Notes under the pieces: model-generated | Databases searched by the model: none | The model's input: the letters and a program-made list of their open reading frames with translations, nothing else | What the model was told of the DNA's origin: nothing | From: Coprinopsis marcescibilis | Taxonomy: Eukaryota > Basidiomycota > Agaricomycetes > Agaricales > Psathyrellaceae | NCBI GenBank assembly: GCA_004369085.1 | Contig: ML210316.1 | Location: 1 to 64,000 of the forward strand | DNA: 64,000 nt | Direction: 5' to 3' | Position numbers and translations under genes: made by a program | Shown: in pieces, positions 46,159 to 62,039 of the stretch | Layout of the letters: the number at the start of each line of letters is the position of its first letter | Position numbering within the stretch: the first letter of the stretch is position 1

Positions 46159-48238
46159 CTATATGGTCCCTTGGGCGCGTAATCTACCGATATCTGCATT
46201 GCTATATCCTAGTTCCTCAAGAACCTGGAAGCAGTGTCAGAGTACGCATATGCCTCTCAAACCCTCTCACAGCTCACCTCCGCAGTGTGCTCCGACAGCC
46301 ATGGAGGAGGAAGCCTTACGGTCATCTTCTGGCCATTGTATGCTACAGCCGGCGCTACCAGCTTAATCTTCCCAGATCTGCCGTGCTAGGAGATGATCAG
46401 CTCCATGCTAGCCATTATTGCGTGAAATGCACCACCAACCTCCACTTCTACAGTGACTTGCCGTGCAATTGCCTATGGTTATGCAAACATAGACCAGAAT
46501 ATTGATCGCCGCTGTAGTCTAGACTTAGGGAAGAGCACATACCTGCGGGTGTTCGAAGGTCTGCTGGATGTTATTGATCGGCCCAAATGGAATTCTAATG
46601 AGGCCGGATGAGCATGGGTTCAGTAAGTGTCTCAGAAAGACCTAGGGGTACCAGTCCACAACCCAGGGCAACGTCTAGGAGCGGTGCACTGACTGGCGAC
46701 TGGAACTATATTAATCGAGTACGTACCCTAGTCCTTTGAACCGCTGCAGCCAATGATCCCTATCTTGTCGCAATAGCACCTCGGTGATTATTTGGACAAG
46801 TTCCTTCCGATTGGCTACGCGGGCATCGTTGGTCGAGAACTTCGGGTCTGTCCCCAATGCTGAGTTGTCGAGCACCTTATCAGCTAGCATCCTGAACTGT
46901 CGTATGACGCGACATTGATTAACAGAGTTACAGATTTGGAGTGACCGATGGAACCTACCTGTCTGTCGTTCCCTGCTCCAATCATCAGGAAACCGTCTTT
47001 GCACGGAAAGACTTGGTATGGTACAATGGACGGGTGGGCTGTTCCGTGTCTCGAGGCTTCCGAGCCAGCGATCAGGTAATTCGAAGCGATATTCGCCAAC
47101 CCTGCAATCTAACGATGATTTGTCAGTCCATGAGCTCAAACAGTGCATCCAAGGACCCTTTCCGATCATACGCTCCAGTGCGATAAAACAGATCTTCCAA
47201 CATATACATACCTGTGTTTCAAAGAGGTTGCAGTCGATCCAAACACCCTCTCCCGTTTGCTGTCGCGAGATAAGGGCAGCCATGATCGCTCCATGGGTAT
47301 AGAGCCCTGTTGCAATGTCCGTGACGGCCACGCCCACTTTGCAAGGAGAGCCATCGGGCTCACCGGTTCTATAGAGTGCAGAGCGATGATCAGTGTGTAG
47401 TTTTTCATATCCCTGGGGAGGAGTATGAATTGCGTTCAACGTACATGTGCATGAGTCCAGCCTCGGCCTCGACTACAACATCATACCCCGCAGCGTTTTT
47501 ATAGGGGCCAGTCTGTCCATAGCCTATACATAGATCAGAAGCCACAGTATATCCAGGATGTAGTATACATACCCGTGATAGAAGCATATATCAACTTAGG
47601 ATTTAGCTTCCGGCAGTCTTCCCAGCCCAATCCCATGCTCGCGAGCTTGCCCGTAACGAAGTTTTCCACTAACACATCGGAATGTTTCACAAGCCTGTGA
47701 AGGATTTCCAGGCCTTCGGGCTTCTTGAAATTGACCGTGATGGAACGCTTATTGCGGTTCACGGCAAGGAAGTACGCGGACTCAGGAGGAAGGTGTCCAG
47801 ATTCCTTCGGTGCGTTTGGTGAAGTAGGCGCTGAGGGTGGATTCCATGCACCTATTAAAATTCGGTATGGAGTGCAGCAGGTAAGAGAGTACCGTATGAG
47901 GTCGAGAGTAGATTAGGGTCAGTATGGGTGTCGAATGACAAGAGCAGAGACTCGGACGTACGAGTATCATCGCCGCGCGTCACCTCCTCTACTTTGATGA
48001 CATCTGCCCCAAGATCTGCGAGTAACATTGTCGCTGTCGGACCTGCCAGAACTCGCGTCAAATCGAGAATCTTGATGCCCTTCAAAGGAGGGGGAATCCC
48101 TGGACCGTAGGGAAGTGCTGGCGCGTCAGTACCGTTCGTTTGGTAGGATTGCCGGCGCGGGTGGAGGAGACCATTCACTTTTCTGTGACGTAGCAAGCCA
48201 TGATACCGCTGGCTGTATTTCCATGCAGTGCTGAGCAT
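46159..48238 (-). CDS. CaiB/BaiF family CoA-transferase, probably mitochondrial
   Basis: This is a multi-exon gene; the first exons 47962-48238, 47573-47851 and 47445-47523 keep frame. It starts at the ATG at 48238 ([20 protein letters not shown]), a basic mitochondrial-type presequence. Class III CoA-transferase hallmarks: [29 protein letters not shown], where the Asp after [15 protein letters not shown] lies in the active-site context; [46 protein letters not shown]; and [21 protein letters not shown]. The C-terminal exons give [21 protein letters not shown] sequence and end [20 protein letters not shown]. The nearest known function is the SUGCT/C7orf10 group (succinyl-CoA:glutarate or hydroxymethylglutarate CoA-transferase), but substrate is inferred. 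Exon edges between 46160 and 47400 are approximate. Confidence 0.88.
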
Positions 48239-49296
48239 CCTACGCACAAGGTAAGGAGGAAGGAAGGTGCAAATCTGAATTTGATACCCAGGCTAGTGGC
48301 GGTAGCAATTGTGAATTGCAAATGATGCCGTGCGTATACGCCCGAACGGCGCGGAATTACACCCAATAAGTAAGTTGTATTCAAGAGTCAGGCATCCTGA
48401 AGTTCGTTACGGAGAAGCTGTATAGGCCAACATTCCGACATAGACCAGAAAGGAGAAACGATAGACACGGCTAACTATGCACATTACAGCACATGCCAAT
48501 TACTTGAATGAGTCGACCTTCCGTCGGTTCAAGTCACCCCAGTTCACTACGTAAGGAGTAGAGTTTCAAGTGAGATGCACTTCTGTACGTTTGATAGGGG
48601 CTTTGGGACCTGAATAGAGTACATGTAAGCAAGCTATAACCTGTGCGCAACCTTGGGCCTGCGCACCTTGGGTATTTCTGGGCAATCGGAAGACGGTACT
48701 AGCGGAAGCGACGCTAATCCCTAGAGGGACCGTTCGACGCTGTAGACGACGAGTCTGATACTGCGTTACTTAGAGGGCGATGGAGGACCTTCATCTGCAC
48801 AGGCATTTGTCGTCCAGTCAACTCAGGTTTAACCATTGGAGTATTGCACATAACGGTGACAAAATCCATGAACCCTGTGAGATAGGATTCTGATGTTGGC
48901 GAGGGAGTTGAAATCCGGAAATTCGGTGTGCTGCCGCTCATGGCGTTATGTGCCTAGTTGAAAGCTGGTAGAGATGTAAAAGGTGTTTCATCGACGAAGC
49001 CCAAGTTTTTACTGGTCAAACCTTCGTCAAACACGCTCAATGAGCACAATTGATCGCCTCCGAGGCTGATCGAGGACCCGAAACGTCATAGAACACGTGA
49101 TGTGGGAACGACAGGCCCGGCTTCCCGCCCCACGGCGTGATCGCTGTCACCTTCCGAGTCCTGAACGACGTAAGTACTCACGACTTCCTATGACCACGAG
49201 ATCACACATTCCACAGCTATTCCGAACACAATCAGGGCTCTTATATCGCTGGACAATGTTCCTAGCTGCCTACGATCTTACAAACGTAGCTTAAGG
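48239..49296. other. Divergent intergenic region, 1.06 kb
   Basis: It is shared upstream DNA of the CoA-transferase (minus) and the dehydrogenase (plus). It contains one possible small ORF (48714-48941) and otherwise no recognisable feature. Confidence 0.55.
48714..48941 (-). CDS. Possible small protein, 75 aa
   Basis: An uninterrupted ATG-to-stop frame starts MSGSTPNFRISTPSPTSES and ends NAVSDSSSTASNGPSRD. Polar, Ser-rich ends flank a more hydrophobic middle (LTGFMDFVTVMCNTPMV). There is no family match, membrane helix or signal peptide. It may be chance or a lineage-specific small gene. Confidence 0.25.
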   Translation of the reverse strand: MSGSTPNFRISTPSPTSESYLTGFMDFVTVMCNTPMVKPELTGRQMPVQMKVLHRPLSNAVSDSSSTASNGPSRD

Positions 49297-50401
49297 ATGG
49301 CCGCCACTTTGAAGAGACTTAATGCGAAGACCGCGATAGTTACTGGCGCCTCCTCAGGCATTGGCCAGAGGTCCGCTGTCGCACTCTCGAAAGCTGGATG
49401 GAACGTTGTGATATCAGCGAGACGCGCCGAAGCCTTGGAGGAAACAGCCAAAGAGTGTCCATCTTCCACTTTGGTGGTCCCCGGAGACGTCACGGACGAG
49501 GGGTTTGTCAAGAAACTCTTCGCGTTGACTCTGGAGAAATATGGTATTGTATTTCATTAGCAACTCTCACACTCTCACTAATGTATTTTGTGGCAGGAAA
49601 ACTCGACTTGCTGTTTAATGTAAGATTCGTTACGTTTTCCGGACCTCGGGGCTGTCCTGACTCCTCTGCAAGAATGCCGGGATCCCAGGGCCCAAAGGCG
49701 TATTCGATACCATACCGCTGGTAGAATTCAAGCAAACTTTGGATGTCAACGTCACAGCCTCCTTTTTATGTGCACGAGAGGCTTTCCGTATCTTCAAAAA
49801 GCAGGATCCACAGGGCGGTACGAACTGGGCGAGAGTGGAAAAACTCATATACTAACATGTATGCTTCAGGGCGCATCATCAACAATGGCTCGATCGCAGC
49901 TCATGTGCCTCGACCTCACACTGCTGCATACGCAATCTCGAAACACGCAATATCCGGCTTGACGAAGGCCACAGCGCTCGATGGCCGTCCATTCGGCATA
50001 GCGTGCACACAGATTGATATCGGTAAGCGTTCTGATACAGATTCGGTGCTTTATATTCACCGTATTATTTCATTTAATGAATTTCTCCTTATGACTCTCT
50101 TCACTTTGTTTTCTCAGGCAATGCTTGTACCAGCTTCGGAGGAGCGGCGTCTTCTGCTCAAGGCGCGCTGCAACCCGATGGCAGATATGTTCCAGAAGCG
50201 ACATTTGACCCGGAACACGTCGCTAGCACTATTGTGCATATTGCGAGCCTTCCAAACGAAGTTTCAATGCTGGAAGTCAATATTATGTATGCCCCCTTTT
50301 CCACATCGGCCTCGTGTCTTCCGGATTGTTTTCGGTAGCTTATTACTTACCGATATTCTCCTTTTAGGGCGACCGCCGCTCCGTATGTGGGGAGAGGATA
50401 A
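49297..50401 (+). CDS. Short-chain dehydrogenase/reductase
   Basis: Six exons (49297-49543, 49597-49619, 49673-49817, 49870-50022, 50118-50286, 50368-50401) keep frame and give 256 aa, a classical SDR length. The nucleotide-binding TGASSGIGQ motif is at residues about 16-24, GDVTDE follows, and NAGIPGPKG is the NAG motif. The catalytic region has NNGSIAAH (Ser) and [15 protein letters not shown] (Tyr-x-x-x-Lys). Conserved ARRAEAL after beta-2 suggests NADP(H) preference. The substrate cannot be predicted. A 23-nt exon (49597-49619) encodes KLDLLFN. Confidence 0.93.
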
Positions 50402-51514
50402 CTTGCAGCCTTGCCTCCGTACAGAGGCTTCGTCGACTTGAAGGACTGATGTCACTGGAGTATCACAATCGCAATTTTTGCAATGAATTTGCGATCGTAA
50501 TAACTGGAACTAGGAGCTATTTTAGGGACAGGTTTCTCGTTTGTGTGTAAGATGGCGAAGTTCCAAGATTGATGTCTACCCACGACAATTCTTTTAGCAT
50601 CTCTTACCCAAGCTCACTATATTCTGCCCCAGATATTGCGATTATCACCATTCTGCAGTTATGACGAGTTCTTGGATTTCAAAGCATAACCGATCGCTTG
50701 ACTTGAAGGTATGAAACTGCTGGGGAGTCCGAGTTATCTAATCGTTCTTTCGTACAGTTGGCGAGGCAGAACGGAAACCTGAAACCGTAGTCCCGCACGT
50801 GCTGGTATATAAATCGTTGTGAGGACACAAAATTCCCAGTTCCTGTTTCTCTATCGAGGTCTCCGCTCGCCACCGTCGCCTTTCTCCTTATATGCAAGTT
50901 GTGGCGTTGGGGTGACAATTACCCGAGCGCTTACATCGCTCTTCTTCGCTTCGGTTTCAATAGCCCTGATCCGCCAAAGTCCTGTGCCTTGTACAACTGA
51001 TTGATATTTCGCAGGTCGTTGAGACAAACTTGAACTCCAGTACTATTGGCAGCCCAGGGCGCCCCACCGAATCCTGGCTGGGCCATGAGGTAAAGTGTAT
51101 GCGACTCGACCATATAGACTGGCCTTCAGTGAAGACCTCCGATATACTTACGCCTTCAAGTTCTTGTCGCTGTTACCACGCGACAGAAAAGCCTCCTTGA
51201 TGCCTGATGGCTTGCGGGAATACATACGGCACTTGTCGCTACCTCTGCACATTTCGGTCATTGCCGCTGCCGGAGGAAGTGCAATATGGATGCTTATTCC
51301 CATCGACAAACTTGGATGTCCTCATTTCAATTCGGAGAAAGGGGCAGATTTGCGGCGTGAGTATGGGACTAGGTGTCCTGATCTCTAATTTCAGGAGGGC
51401 ACCCTTTGCAACCCGTGGTAGCCTGTTCTGTCCTGTCCCTGTCCCTTTCTTCGGTCTGCCGGTGTGGCTGCATTTTTCGGTTGTTCCTTCCCAATTCGTA
51501 CTTCCTCCTCCAAA
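50402..51514. other. Intergenic spacer, 1.1 kb
   Basis: No coding signal, repeat or RNA gene is recognised. It precedes the DUF6534 gene and should contain its promoter. Confidence 0.6.
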
Positions 51515-53248
51515 ATGTCGCTGTTGAAGACTATGCTCGCCCTCAACCTTGGTGAGCTGCGTTTGATTGGGTTAATAGTGTTGCAACGCTAACCTTTCCT
51601 TCCAACAGGGCCTGTTTTGCTGGGCGTTTTTGGTAGATAAATGTCTGCTTTTCAAGTTATCCTCAGACGATTAACGCGTCCCTCGCTCTCCAGTGAACAC
51701 GTATCTTTATGGGATAGTCACTCTCCAATACGCGACTTACTTGACGACAAGTGAGGCTTTTCTCGGTGCTGCTTCGGTCTCTGACTAATGTTCTGCATAA
51801 ACAGAGTTCCAGGACCCGCTATGGATCAAGTGCGTGGTAGCTCGGAGTATCCGCGGAGTGCCCCAGAAATAATTCTTGGGATATCAGATTCACAGTGCTC
51901 ATGCTCTTCTTATTGGACACAGTCCACAGTTCTTCGTACGTTCCTCTACCCTCTGACCGTGGATTCAGAACTCACATTCACGCTGATTGTTGCATAGGCT
52001 GATATGGATGGTCTGGGTCTACACGTACGTCCGTTGTGTACACAATCGCCGCGACGAACACGGTCCCTTACCAACCTAACGTTCAGAGTCGAGAACTTCG
52101 GCAACTACGCAGGCCTGCTCAGTAAGCTCCCCCTTCTATATGCCTACTAGCCGCTCTGTTGACGGTCCCTCCTGAAACCAATATGAAGTTCCTATTTGGC
52201 CTTACCCCCTGACCATCGTGGTGACTGCCCTGACTGCATTCGTAACCCAGTTCTTCTTATCATATCGGTGACCGCCATCTTTCTCCATTGGTGGCGATGA
52301 AGACTGAATTAAGCACCCCACAGTATATTCCGACTGACGAAAGGGCGGGTGATGTACTTTATCACCATCTTCATTGAGCTCGTGACGTTGGCACTTGGAT
52401 TTGTCTGCGCGGTGAAAGCGTGGAGTATCCGGCTGTGAGTGTTGTCGGTTGTTGACTTTCCGATATCCAAGATCAATCTAACGAGCGGTGTATGTGGAAA
52501 GTGCAACAGAACTTGCCGGACTTAGGCCTTACCTGACGGCATGGCTTTGCCTGGAAATGGCCATTGACGTGGTCATCTGCGGTGGGTGTAAAAGGCCTCG
52601 TTCTTCACGTATGTTGGACTTAGGTATATGCCATAGGAATGCTGCTGTACACACTCGGTGAATCGCGTACTGGTTTTGCCAAGTCGGACACCGTCATTCG
52701 CAGGTTGATGCGCGCGGCCATTCAGACAGGTTTGGTGTTAACCTCTACGCACAATTCTGCACATTGGGGGACTAACAACGTTCGTTTCATAGGATGCTTT
52801 GCTGGAATATTTGCGGCCATCACACTGATTCTGTTCCTCACCAAAGGGGACACGCAGCTCTTTAGCATGTTCGGCATTCCCATTGGTCGTGTATATTCCA
52901 ATGTCAGTATTCCCTTTAAATGTTCATGCCAGCTCATTCGCTCATCCTTGCCACCAGACCTTGATGGATACCATTCTCTGTCGAGGAGAACTGAGGGATC
53001 TCGTTGGTCGCAGAGAGGAAACAACGCAGGTGCGATGTCCGTTCTCTTTAAACCACCATCAGTTCGCTAAACCCATTGTCTGTTGCTAGCAACTCGGTAA
53101 CGGATCTTATACGATTGGATCACACTCAGTCACTTCGCCAGTTCAACTGCATATTCACAAGGAAATCCACACGGACATTCAATTTGAGAGACCCGAGACA
53201 TATTTGATGCAGTCTCCCAAGTCGACTTCAAAAATGGTGCTCAGATGA
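51515..53248 (+). CDS. DUF6534 seven-helix membrane protein
   Basis: The gene has about 11 short exons, several of 25-60 nt. It starts MSLLKTMLALNLGPVLLGV, a typical opening of the family. Successive helices are VNTYLYGIVTLQYATYL, FTVLMLFLLDTVHS, LIWMVWVYTVENFGNYAGLL, IPIWPYPLTIVVTALTAFV, FITIFIELVTLALGFVC, AWLCLEMAIDVVICGMLLYTL and GCFAGIFAAITLILFLT. The C-terminal DUF6534 block IGRVYSNTLMDTILCRGELRD precedes a hydrophilic tail. The family is greatly expanded in Agaricomycetes and has a GPCR-like topology, but no ligand or function is established. The start MSLLKT lies close to exon 1's donor at 51552. Confidence 0.88.
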
Positions 53249-53394
53249 AACAACCCTTTGGCTTTCTGGAGCGAGACGATCTGTATATAGCATTGTACGA
53301 AAATGGGACATTAAATACATGTATGTATTCTGGAATGACGCAGCGTTGAACTTCGCCAGCAATTTCCCGGGAAGAAGGGCACTGTTATGGTAAA

Positions 53395-57193
<3,799 letters not shown>

Positions 57194-57347
57194 TCACGGT
57201 GAGAATACGGCTGTAGCTCAGTGGAGACTCTCAGTGAGTGAGTGTTCAGGAAAAGCCTCCGACGTTTGGTTTGGCCATCGTCGCCAAGGTGGCTGTGCAG
57301 ACTCTTAGCTCTCCCTTTAGACGACGGCTGCAGCTTCTTCCTCCAGC
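57194..57347. promoter_or_regulatory. Short divergent (bidirectional) promoter
   Basis: Only 154 bp separate the start codons of the prp2-type gene (minus) and the lyase gene (plus), so both 5' leaders and promoters overlap here. No specific site is identified. Confidence 0.6.
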
Positions 57348-58816
57348 ATGCTCCTGCGCTATCTGACGCTCACCAGGAACCTCAAGCAATGTAGTCTGCA
57401 CATTAATCGACGATACTACTCCGTTGGAAGGTCGTTTGCATCGTTTGGCAACACTCTTCGCAGGTCATATATTTATGTACCTTCCGGCAATGAGCGCATG
57501 CTCGCCAAGTCGCTTGATGTTGGTTCCGACGTTGTGATATACGACCTTGAGGACAGCGTGTCACCTTCGCAGGAGGACAAGGCGAATGCAAGAGCTAATT
57601 TGAAGGCGTTCTTGAATGTGAGTGGGTCAATAGACGACTGGTGCGCGGACCAACCTCATGCTGCCGCATTAGGAAGCAGACCCTTCACCCCTGACTGGCA
57701 GCCAAATTGCCGTCAGAGTGAACGATGTTTCAACACCATACTTTGCAGAAGATATCAGAGAAATTGTAGATCGACATTTCGATATCTCATGTGCTCAACT
57801 CTCAACTTGCCATATAGCTTTCTAACCTTAAGGTCAAAGCGGTTGTGCTTCCAAAGATTCATTGTGCAGAAGACCTCGACATCCTTTCAGACGCTCTGCA
57901 GCAAGCTCCTCTGGCAGAGGTACGGGCTGTGCCCGTAGAAATCATACCTAGTCTCGAAAGTGCTCGAGGGCTATGGAATTTGCGGGACATTGCGGCATGG
58001 AAATCGAAGCACGAGCCCCGGCTTGGGGGTGAACTTCGGGCATTAATGGTTCGTCGTTCGAATACTCTGACCAAGAAGCACCGAGTGACTGTCTTCTTTA
58101 GTTCGCATGCGAAGACTGTGAGGGCGTATTCAAAGCTCTCTAACACTTTGATTGTTGAAACCCCCGATTCCACATAGACTGCGCCGATACAGGTATCATT
58201 CGTACTCCATCTCGGAATGAGTTGCTTTATACGCGCTCTCGGATTGTGCTGGCGGCAAAGGCGCATGGCTTGGATGCCATTGACATGGTAAGCAAGTCCA
58301 CAACACTTGTTCTGAACCCCCCTCGACAACTCAAATAGGTATGCATCCAATACAAAGACAAAGACTATTTGAAGGGTGAATCAGTCGAAGGACGGCAGCT
58401 TGGGTTCACAGGGAAGGTGAAGTCGTTGTTCACATCCTCTTTTAAGTAGTACTGCTCACACGTCAATATAGCAAGCCATTCATCCCAGTCAAGTGCCCAT
58501 CATTAACTCTACCTTCGTCCCAACTTCCGAAGGCATGTCATAACTCTGACATGTAGAGGGATCCACACCGCTAACTCGAGGATTTCAGAAATACTCCGTG
58601 CAGCCAAGATTCTCAAAGGGATGAAGGAAGCCCATGCATCTGAAAAGGGTGCTATCGGGCTGGAGGGTGAAATGATTGATGCTCCTATGTTGAAACAGGT
58701 TAGTCGGCACTGGTGTGACCTCGATCCCTGCATTTACCGCTTTCTATCCCGTGATTCAGGCTGAGAAGATTATTGCCACTGCCGAGGCTGCTGGCCTTGT
58801 TGTACCTGTTGTCTAG
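57348..58816 (+). CDS. CLYBL-type citramalyl-CoA lyase / HpcH-HpaI aldolase family
   Basis: The gene has about eight exons; exon 1 is 57348-57617. It starts MLLRYLTLTRNLKQCSLHIN, an Arg-rich mitochondrial presequence. Family motifs are RRSYIYVPSGNERMLAKSL, DVVIYDLEDSVSPSQEDKANAR (Mg2+/CoA site context), QIAVRVNDVSTPYFAEDI, VVLPKIHCAEDLDIL, VEIIPSLESARGLWNL, FACEDYCADTGIIRT, VLAAKAHGLDAID and QAIHPSQVPIINSTF. The gene ends AEAAGLVVPVV. Human CLYBL cleaves citramalyl-CoA in mitochondria and protects vitamin B12 metabolism from itaconyl-CoA; the fungal member is assumed to be similar. FACEDY replaces the common FAAEDY. The gene is divergent from prp2. Confidence 0.9.
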
Positions 58817-59031
58817 TTCGAAGCATATATTCCCTCAATTATAGAGGAATTCAATAAGTAATTGAGTCTGTCTTGTATTGTGAATCCAGATTGCAATGTA
58901 ATGGGTATGTGGATGAGCTGTATGTGTAGATTGACAGTGAATAGTGCAAGGATGAAATGTAGCGAACATCAGCAAGATATATGGAGTAAAGAATTGGGTT
59001 TCAAGAGAGTGATGTATGAAGAGCATTGGAA

Positions 59032-61195
59032 TCAAACGGGATATGCAAGTTCAAGGCAAGTAATGTCAAAAACGTCATCAGTCCCGCTCTTGGTCGGTAA
59101 AGGAGAGGATGAGATGCCAAAACATGTCTTGAAATCGAATAATGGTTGTGAGGAAGAGGTAGGGGTTGCTGGTCCGGGCGAGTCGTCCGAGCTCTTCGAA
59201 GAATATGGGCTTTTCGTTACGGGTCCAGCCTTCGGAGACGGCGAGACTGACTCGCAGGAGAGCAGAAGGCTCTCCACCTGCATGTCATCATCCGAAGGGA
59301 TGACCTGATATTCAGACATCGGTGAGCTGGGGGGGATTCCACCATCGATGCTCCCAACGGTTGCCGATTTGGGTTCGGGGATAATCAGTTGCGTGCAGTA
59401 GTGCTTGTCGGCCACGGCCAATATCTGTGACGCACTGGCATCTCTTTCTAGTTCTGTAGCACGAAGAGCGGCTAGGTCACCGAGGGGTGGCGCGACTTCA
59501 GCGAGAATAACCTCACGTTCCGCCTGATCAACGGAGTCAGGAGCCAAGGTTGTTGCAGAAGAAAGACTCGTTGATTGATGTTGCATTGTTGTATCATCCA
59601 CGAGTGCGGCGGTTGAGGTTGTAGTTACGGTGACAGCTTCGATGACATCAAGGCCCAGTGAAATGGATGCTAAAGCGATTCAGATATCACATACGACCAT
59701 AGTTACAGATGGAGAACGTACTGGCGTGGTTCTCTCTGGTCGGAGAAAGGTTCGAGCCAGTTACAAGAGGTTTCAAAAGGCTAGAAGCCTTTGCAACTTT
59801 TTTCCCATTCCGCTGAGGAGATAGGCTTATGTGCCGCGGATGGAATGAAGGGCTGTGAACCCGGTCATCGTCAGACGCAGTTTCAGAGCCAGGGCTCGAA
59901 GATTGACAAGGAGTTTCCCTGGGACGGGCAGGCGCCTGTGGAGTTTCCAGGGACGAATCAATAGGATTTGGAGAATGTTTGGAGCTTCCTTCCACAGTAT
60001 TCGTTGGTTTTTGGCGCTCCGCTGCAGTGGTAGCGTCGTCAGACGACAGAGGGGCATGGGACGAAGGAGCATCAATGGTAGCCTCTACATGGGCCATCCC
60101 GTGAACCATACGATGACCGCCAGGCAAAGATTCGAAACCGCATACAGCATTCTGGGATAGACTGCTGGGCCCGACCTTGCCTTTGCTGATGAGTAATGCA
60201 AACCTCTCTGCACCGTTGGGAATACTCCGGGAGAAAAATATGTCACTCAGAAGTGGGATACTCTCGGGATTCTTGCAATAGGTAATACGAGGTACAGGTG
60301 GAGTGTTGGGATCCCGCTCGACTTCCGCAAGTGCTTGATCGTAAAGTGGCTGCAGGTTCCCGAGTCCGGGGTCTGTACGGGATGGATGGTGCCTCGGCCC
60401 GGTGATAGAGTCTCGCTGTTGAATCGACTCGGTGTTTCCTACATCTAGTCCAGGGTCAGAGTGGGAAGGAGAAGAATGGCGACTGGGTTCAATGATAAAG
60501 TCTTGATTGTGAATCATGGTGCTTTCTACATCTGGTTGGACTCCATCCACGTATTCAGGCATTAGTTCAGGCTCTGGAGTTGGCGTGAAAATTTGAGATA
60601 CTGAAGGTAATGCGGTTTGCTTTCTCGGTCGGAAGGGCTGAGGTTTGGGAGGCGACGGAGCCTCGTCGTCTGAAGTCAAAATGAGTATAGTGCTGCCCTC
60701 GGTTCTTGTTCTGATGAGTGTCCTAGCAGGTCCAGTGGTCAGTGGTTCCGGGTCTGAGCAGAGGTCTATTATCTCCGCAAATTGAGTCACAACTGCAGTT
60801 TTTGGCGCACTCTTGCCAGGGACATTGCAGGAAGGACCTGCGGTGGGCTCGTCGTCATCAGATATCTCGAATGTCCCGAGTTTAACTGTATTGCCTGCAA
60901 TAATCAAGGTCAAGCCTTCGCTGAGTAGGTGTGCCAGACAGTAACCCACGCGACCGTTTTCCAGAATTCCCTTTTTGTTCTGAGATTTTCGCGTTAGCAA
61001 CTTGCGTGAATCTGCTGGAACAACAAAGGGCGTACTCTTATTGGACCGTGGAGCCGCCTTGGGTGTCCTATGTGGTGTCTTAATGATTTTTGTCGTGCTT
61101 TTTTGAGTCAGGGCCGTAGCGAGATCTGGGAGATCAGAGTCTGAGTCTTCAATGCGTGTCGTTGCTTTTCGTTTCATGCATCGTTGTTGGTTCAT
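59032..61195 (-). CDS. Large disordered orphan protein
   Basis: Two exons (59722-61195 and 59032-59669) keep frame and give 703 aa. The start is ATG at 61195 (MNQQRCMKRKATTRIEDSDS). The N-terminal 120 residues have basic, possibly nuclear-localising segments (KSTTKIIKTPHRTPKAAPR) and the only clearly ordered piece, KKGILENGRVGYCLAHLLSE followed by IAGNTVKLGTFEISDDDE. The remainder is Ser/Pro/Thr/Asp-rich with repeated short acidic motifs (IDLCSDPEP, LILTSDDEAPSP) that resemble SUMO-interacting or degradation motifs. I do not recognise the family. A nuclear scaffold or regulator is a reasonable guess, not a conclusion. Confidence 0.7.
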
Positions 61196-62039
61196 AACTG
61201 GGCTTTGCCTTTGTGAAATACTCAGTTCCTTATCATTGCGTCCTTCTGCACTCTTTCAGGAATTCCAATGTCTCGCAGGGAATGACTATGGTCACGTACC
61301 CGTCCTGCGTCGCCGTTTGGTTGGCCTTGCCTTTGAGCCCAAACTCTGCTCCTGTCGCTTCCGAGTGCCCGGAGAGCTATCTGAGCTTCTGTCCATCAAC
61401 AAATAAGCGCAATGGCTTCAAAAGTAGAGGCCAAACGACAGGCTACAGTTGATAGAAACAAACCTTGTCTGTGCATTTGTGGTGTCAGTGGGCGGCAGTG
61501 TCGACAGCCTTTGGTCCGCCGCCGCGCCGTGTTTCCCTAATTCAGCCGTTGCCCATTATTATAGGGCGCTAAGACTTCCCTTAGAAAAATCGCACAATCG
61601 ACTCAGTCATTCATGTTTTCGACTAACTCGTAACAGTGATCAAAACATAGAACAGAAACAACAACGTAGATAACACTCGAACTATACTTTCAAACATTAA
61701 TTAATCCGTAACTCCCACCCAACATCATCTGATGAGATCGCCATCCGCAGTCTGAAAACGAAACTGAATGCTCAACAGCAGACCCTCGCCGACGTGTGAA
61801 CTCGCCGAAAAGTGGTGTGCTGCTCTCCCGACGCACCAGCAGCATATGTTCCTCTGCAGCTGAAATTGAGTTGCGAACAAGCGCTATTGTTACGTCGGGA
61901 AAGTCATAGTTATGGTTATGTCCAGGACGTATGAACGTCCTGGCTTTGCGCGTGCCTCTTGTGTGGCCAATTCCCGATGCAAAAGCAAAACATACTCTGC
62001 AATTGAATACCGATGTAACATCGGGAAAAGCCATATAAT
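61196..62039. other. Intergenic spacer, 0.84 kb
   Basis: It is the promoter of the orphan gene and the 3' flank of the RNase III-like gene. No coding exon is supported. Confidence 0.55.

Noticed and set aside
57209..57224. tRNA-like A box (GGCTGTAGCTCAGTGG)
   Set aside because: No B box or cloverleaf follows within 100 bases, and the site lies in the short promoter between two protein genes.
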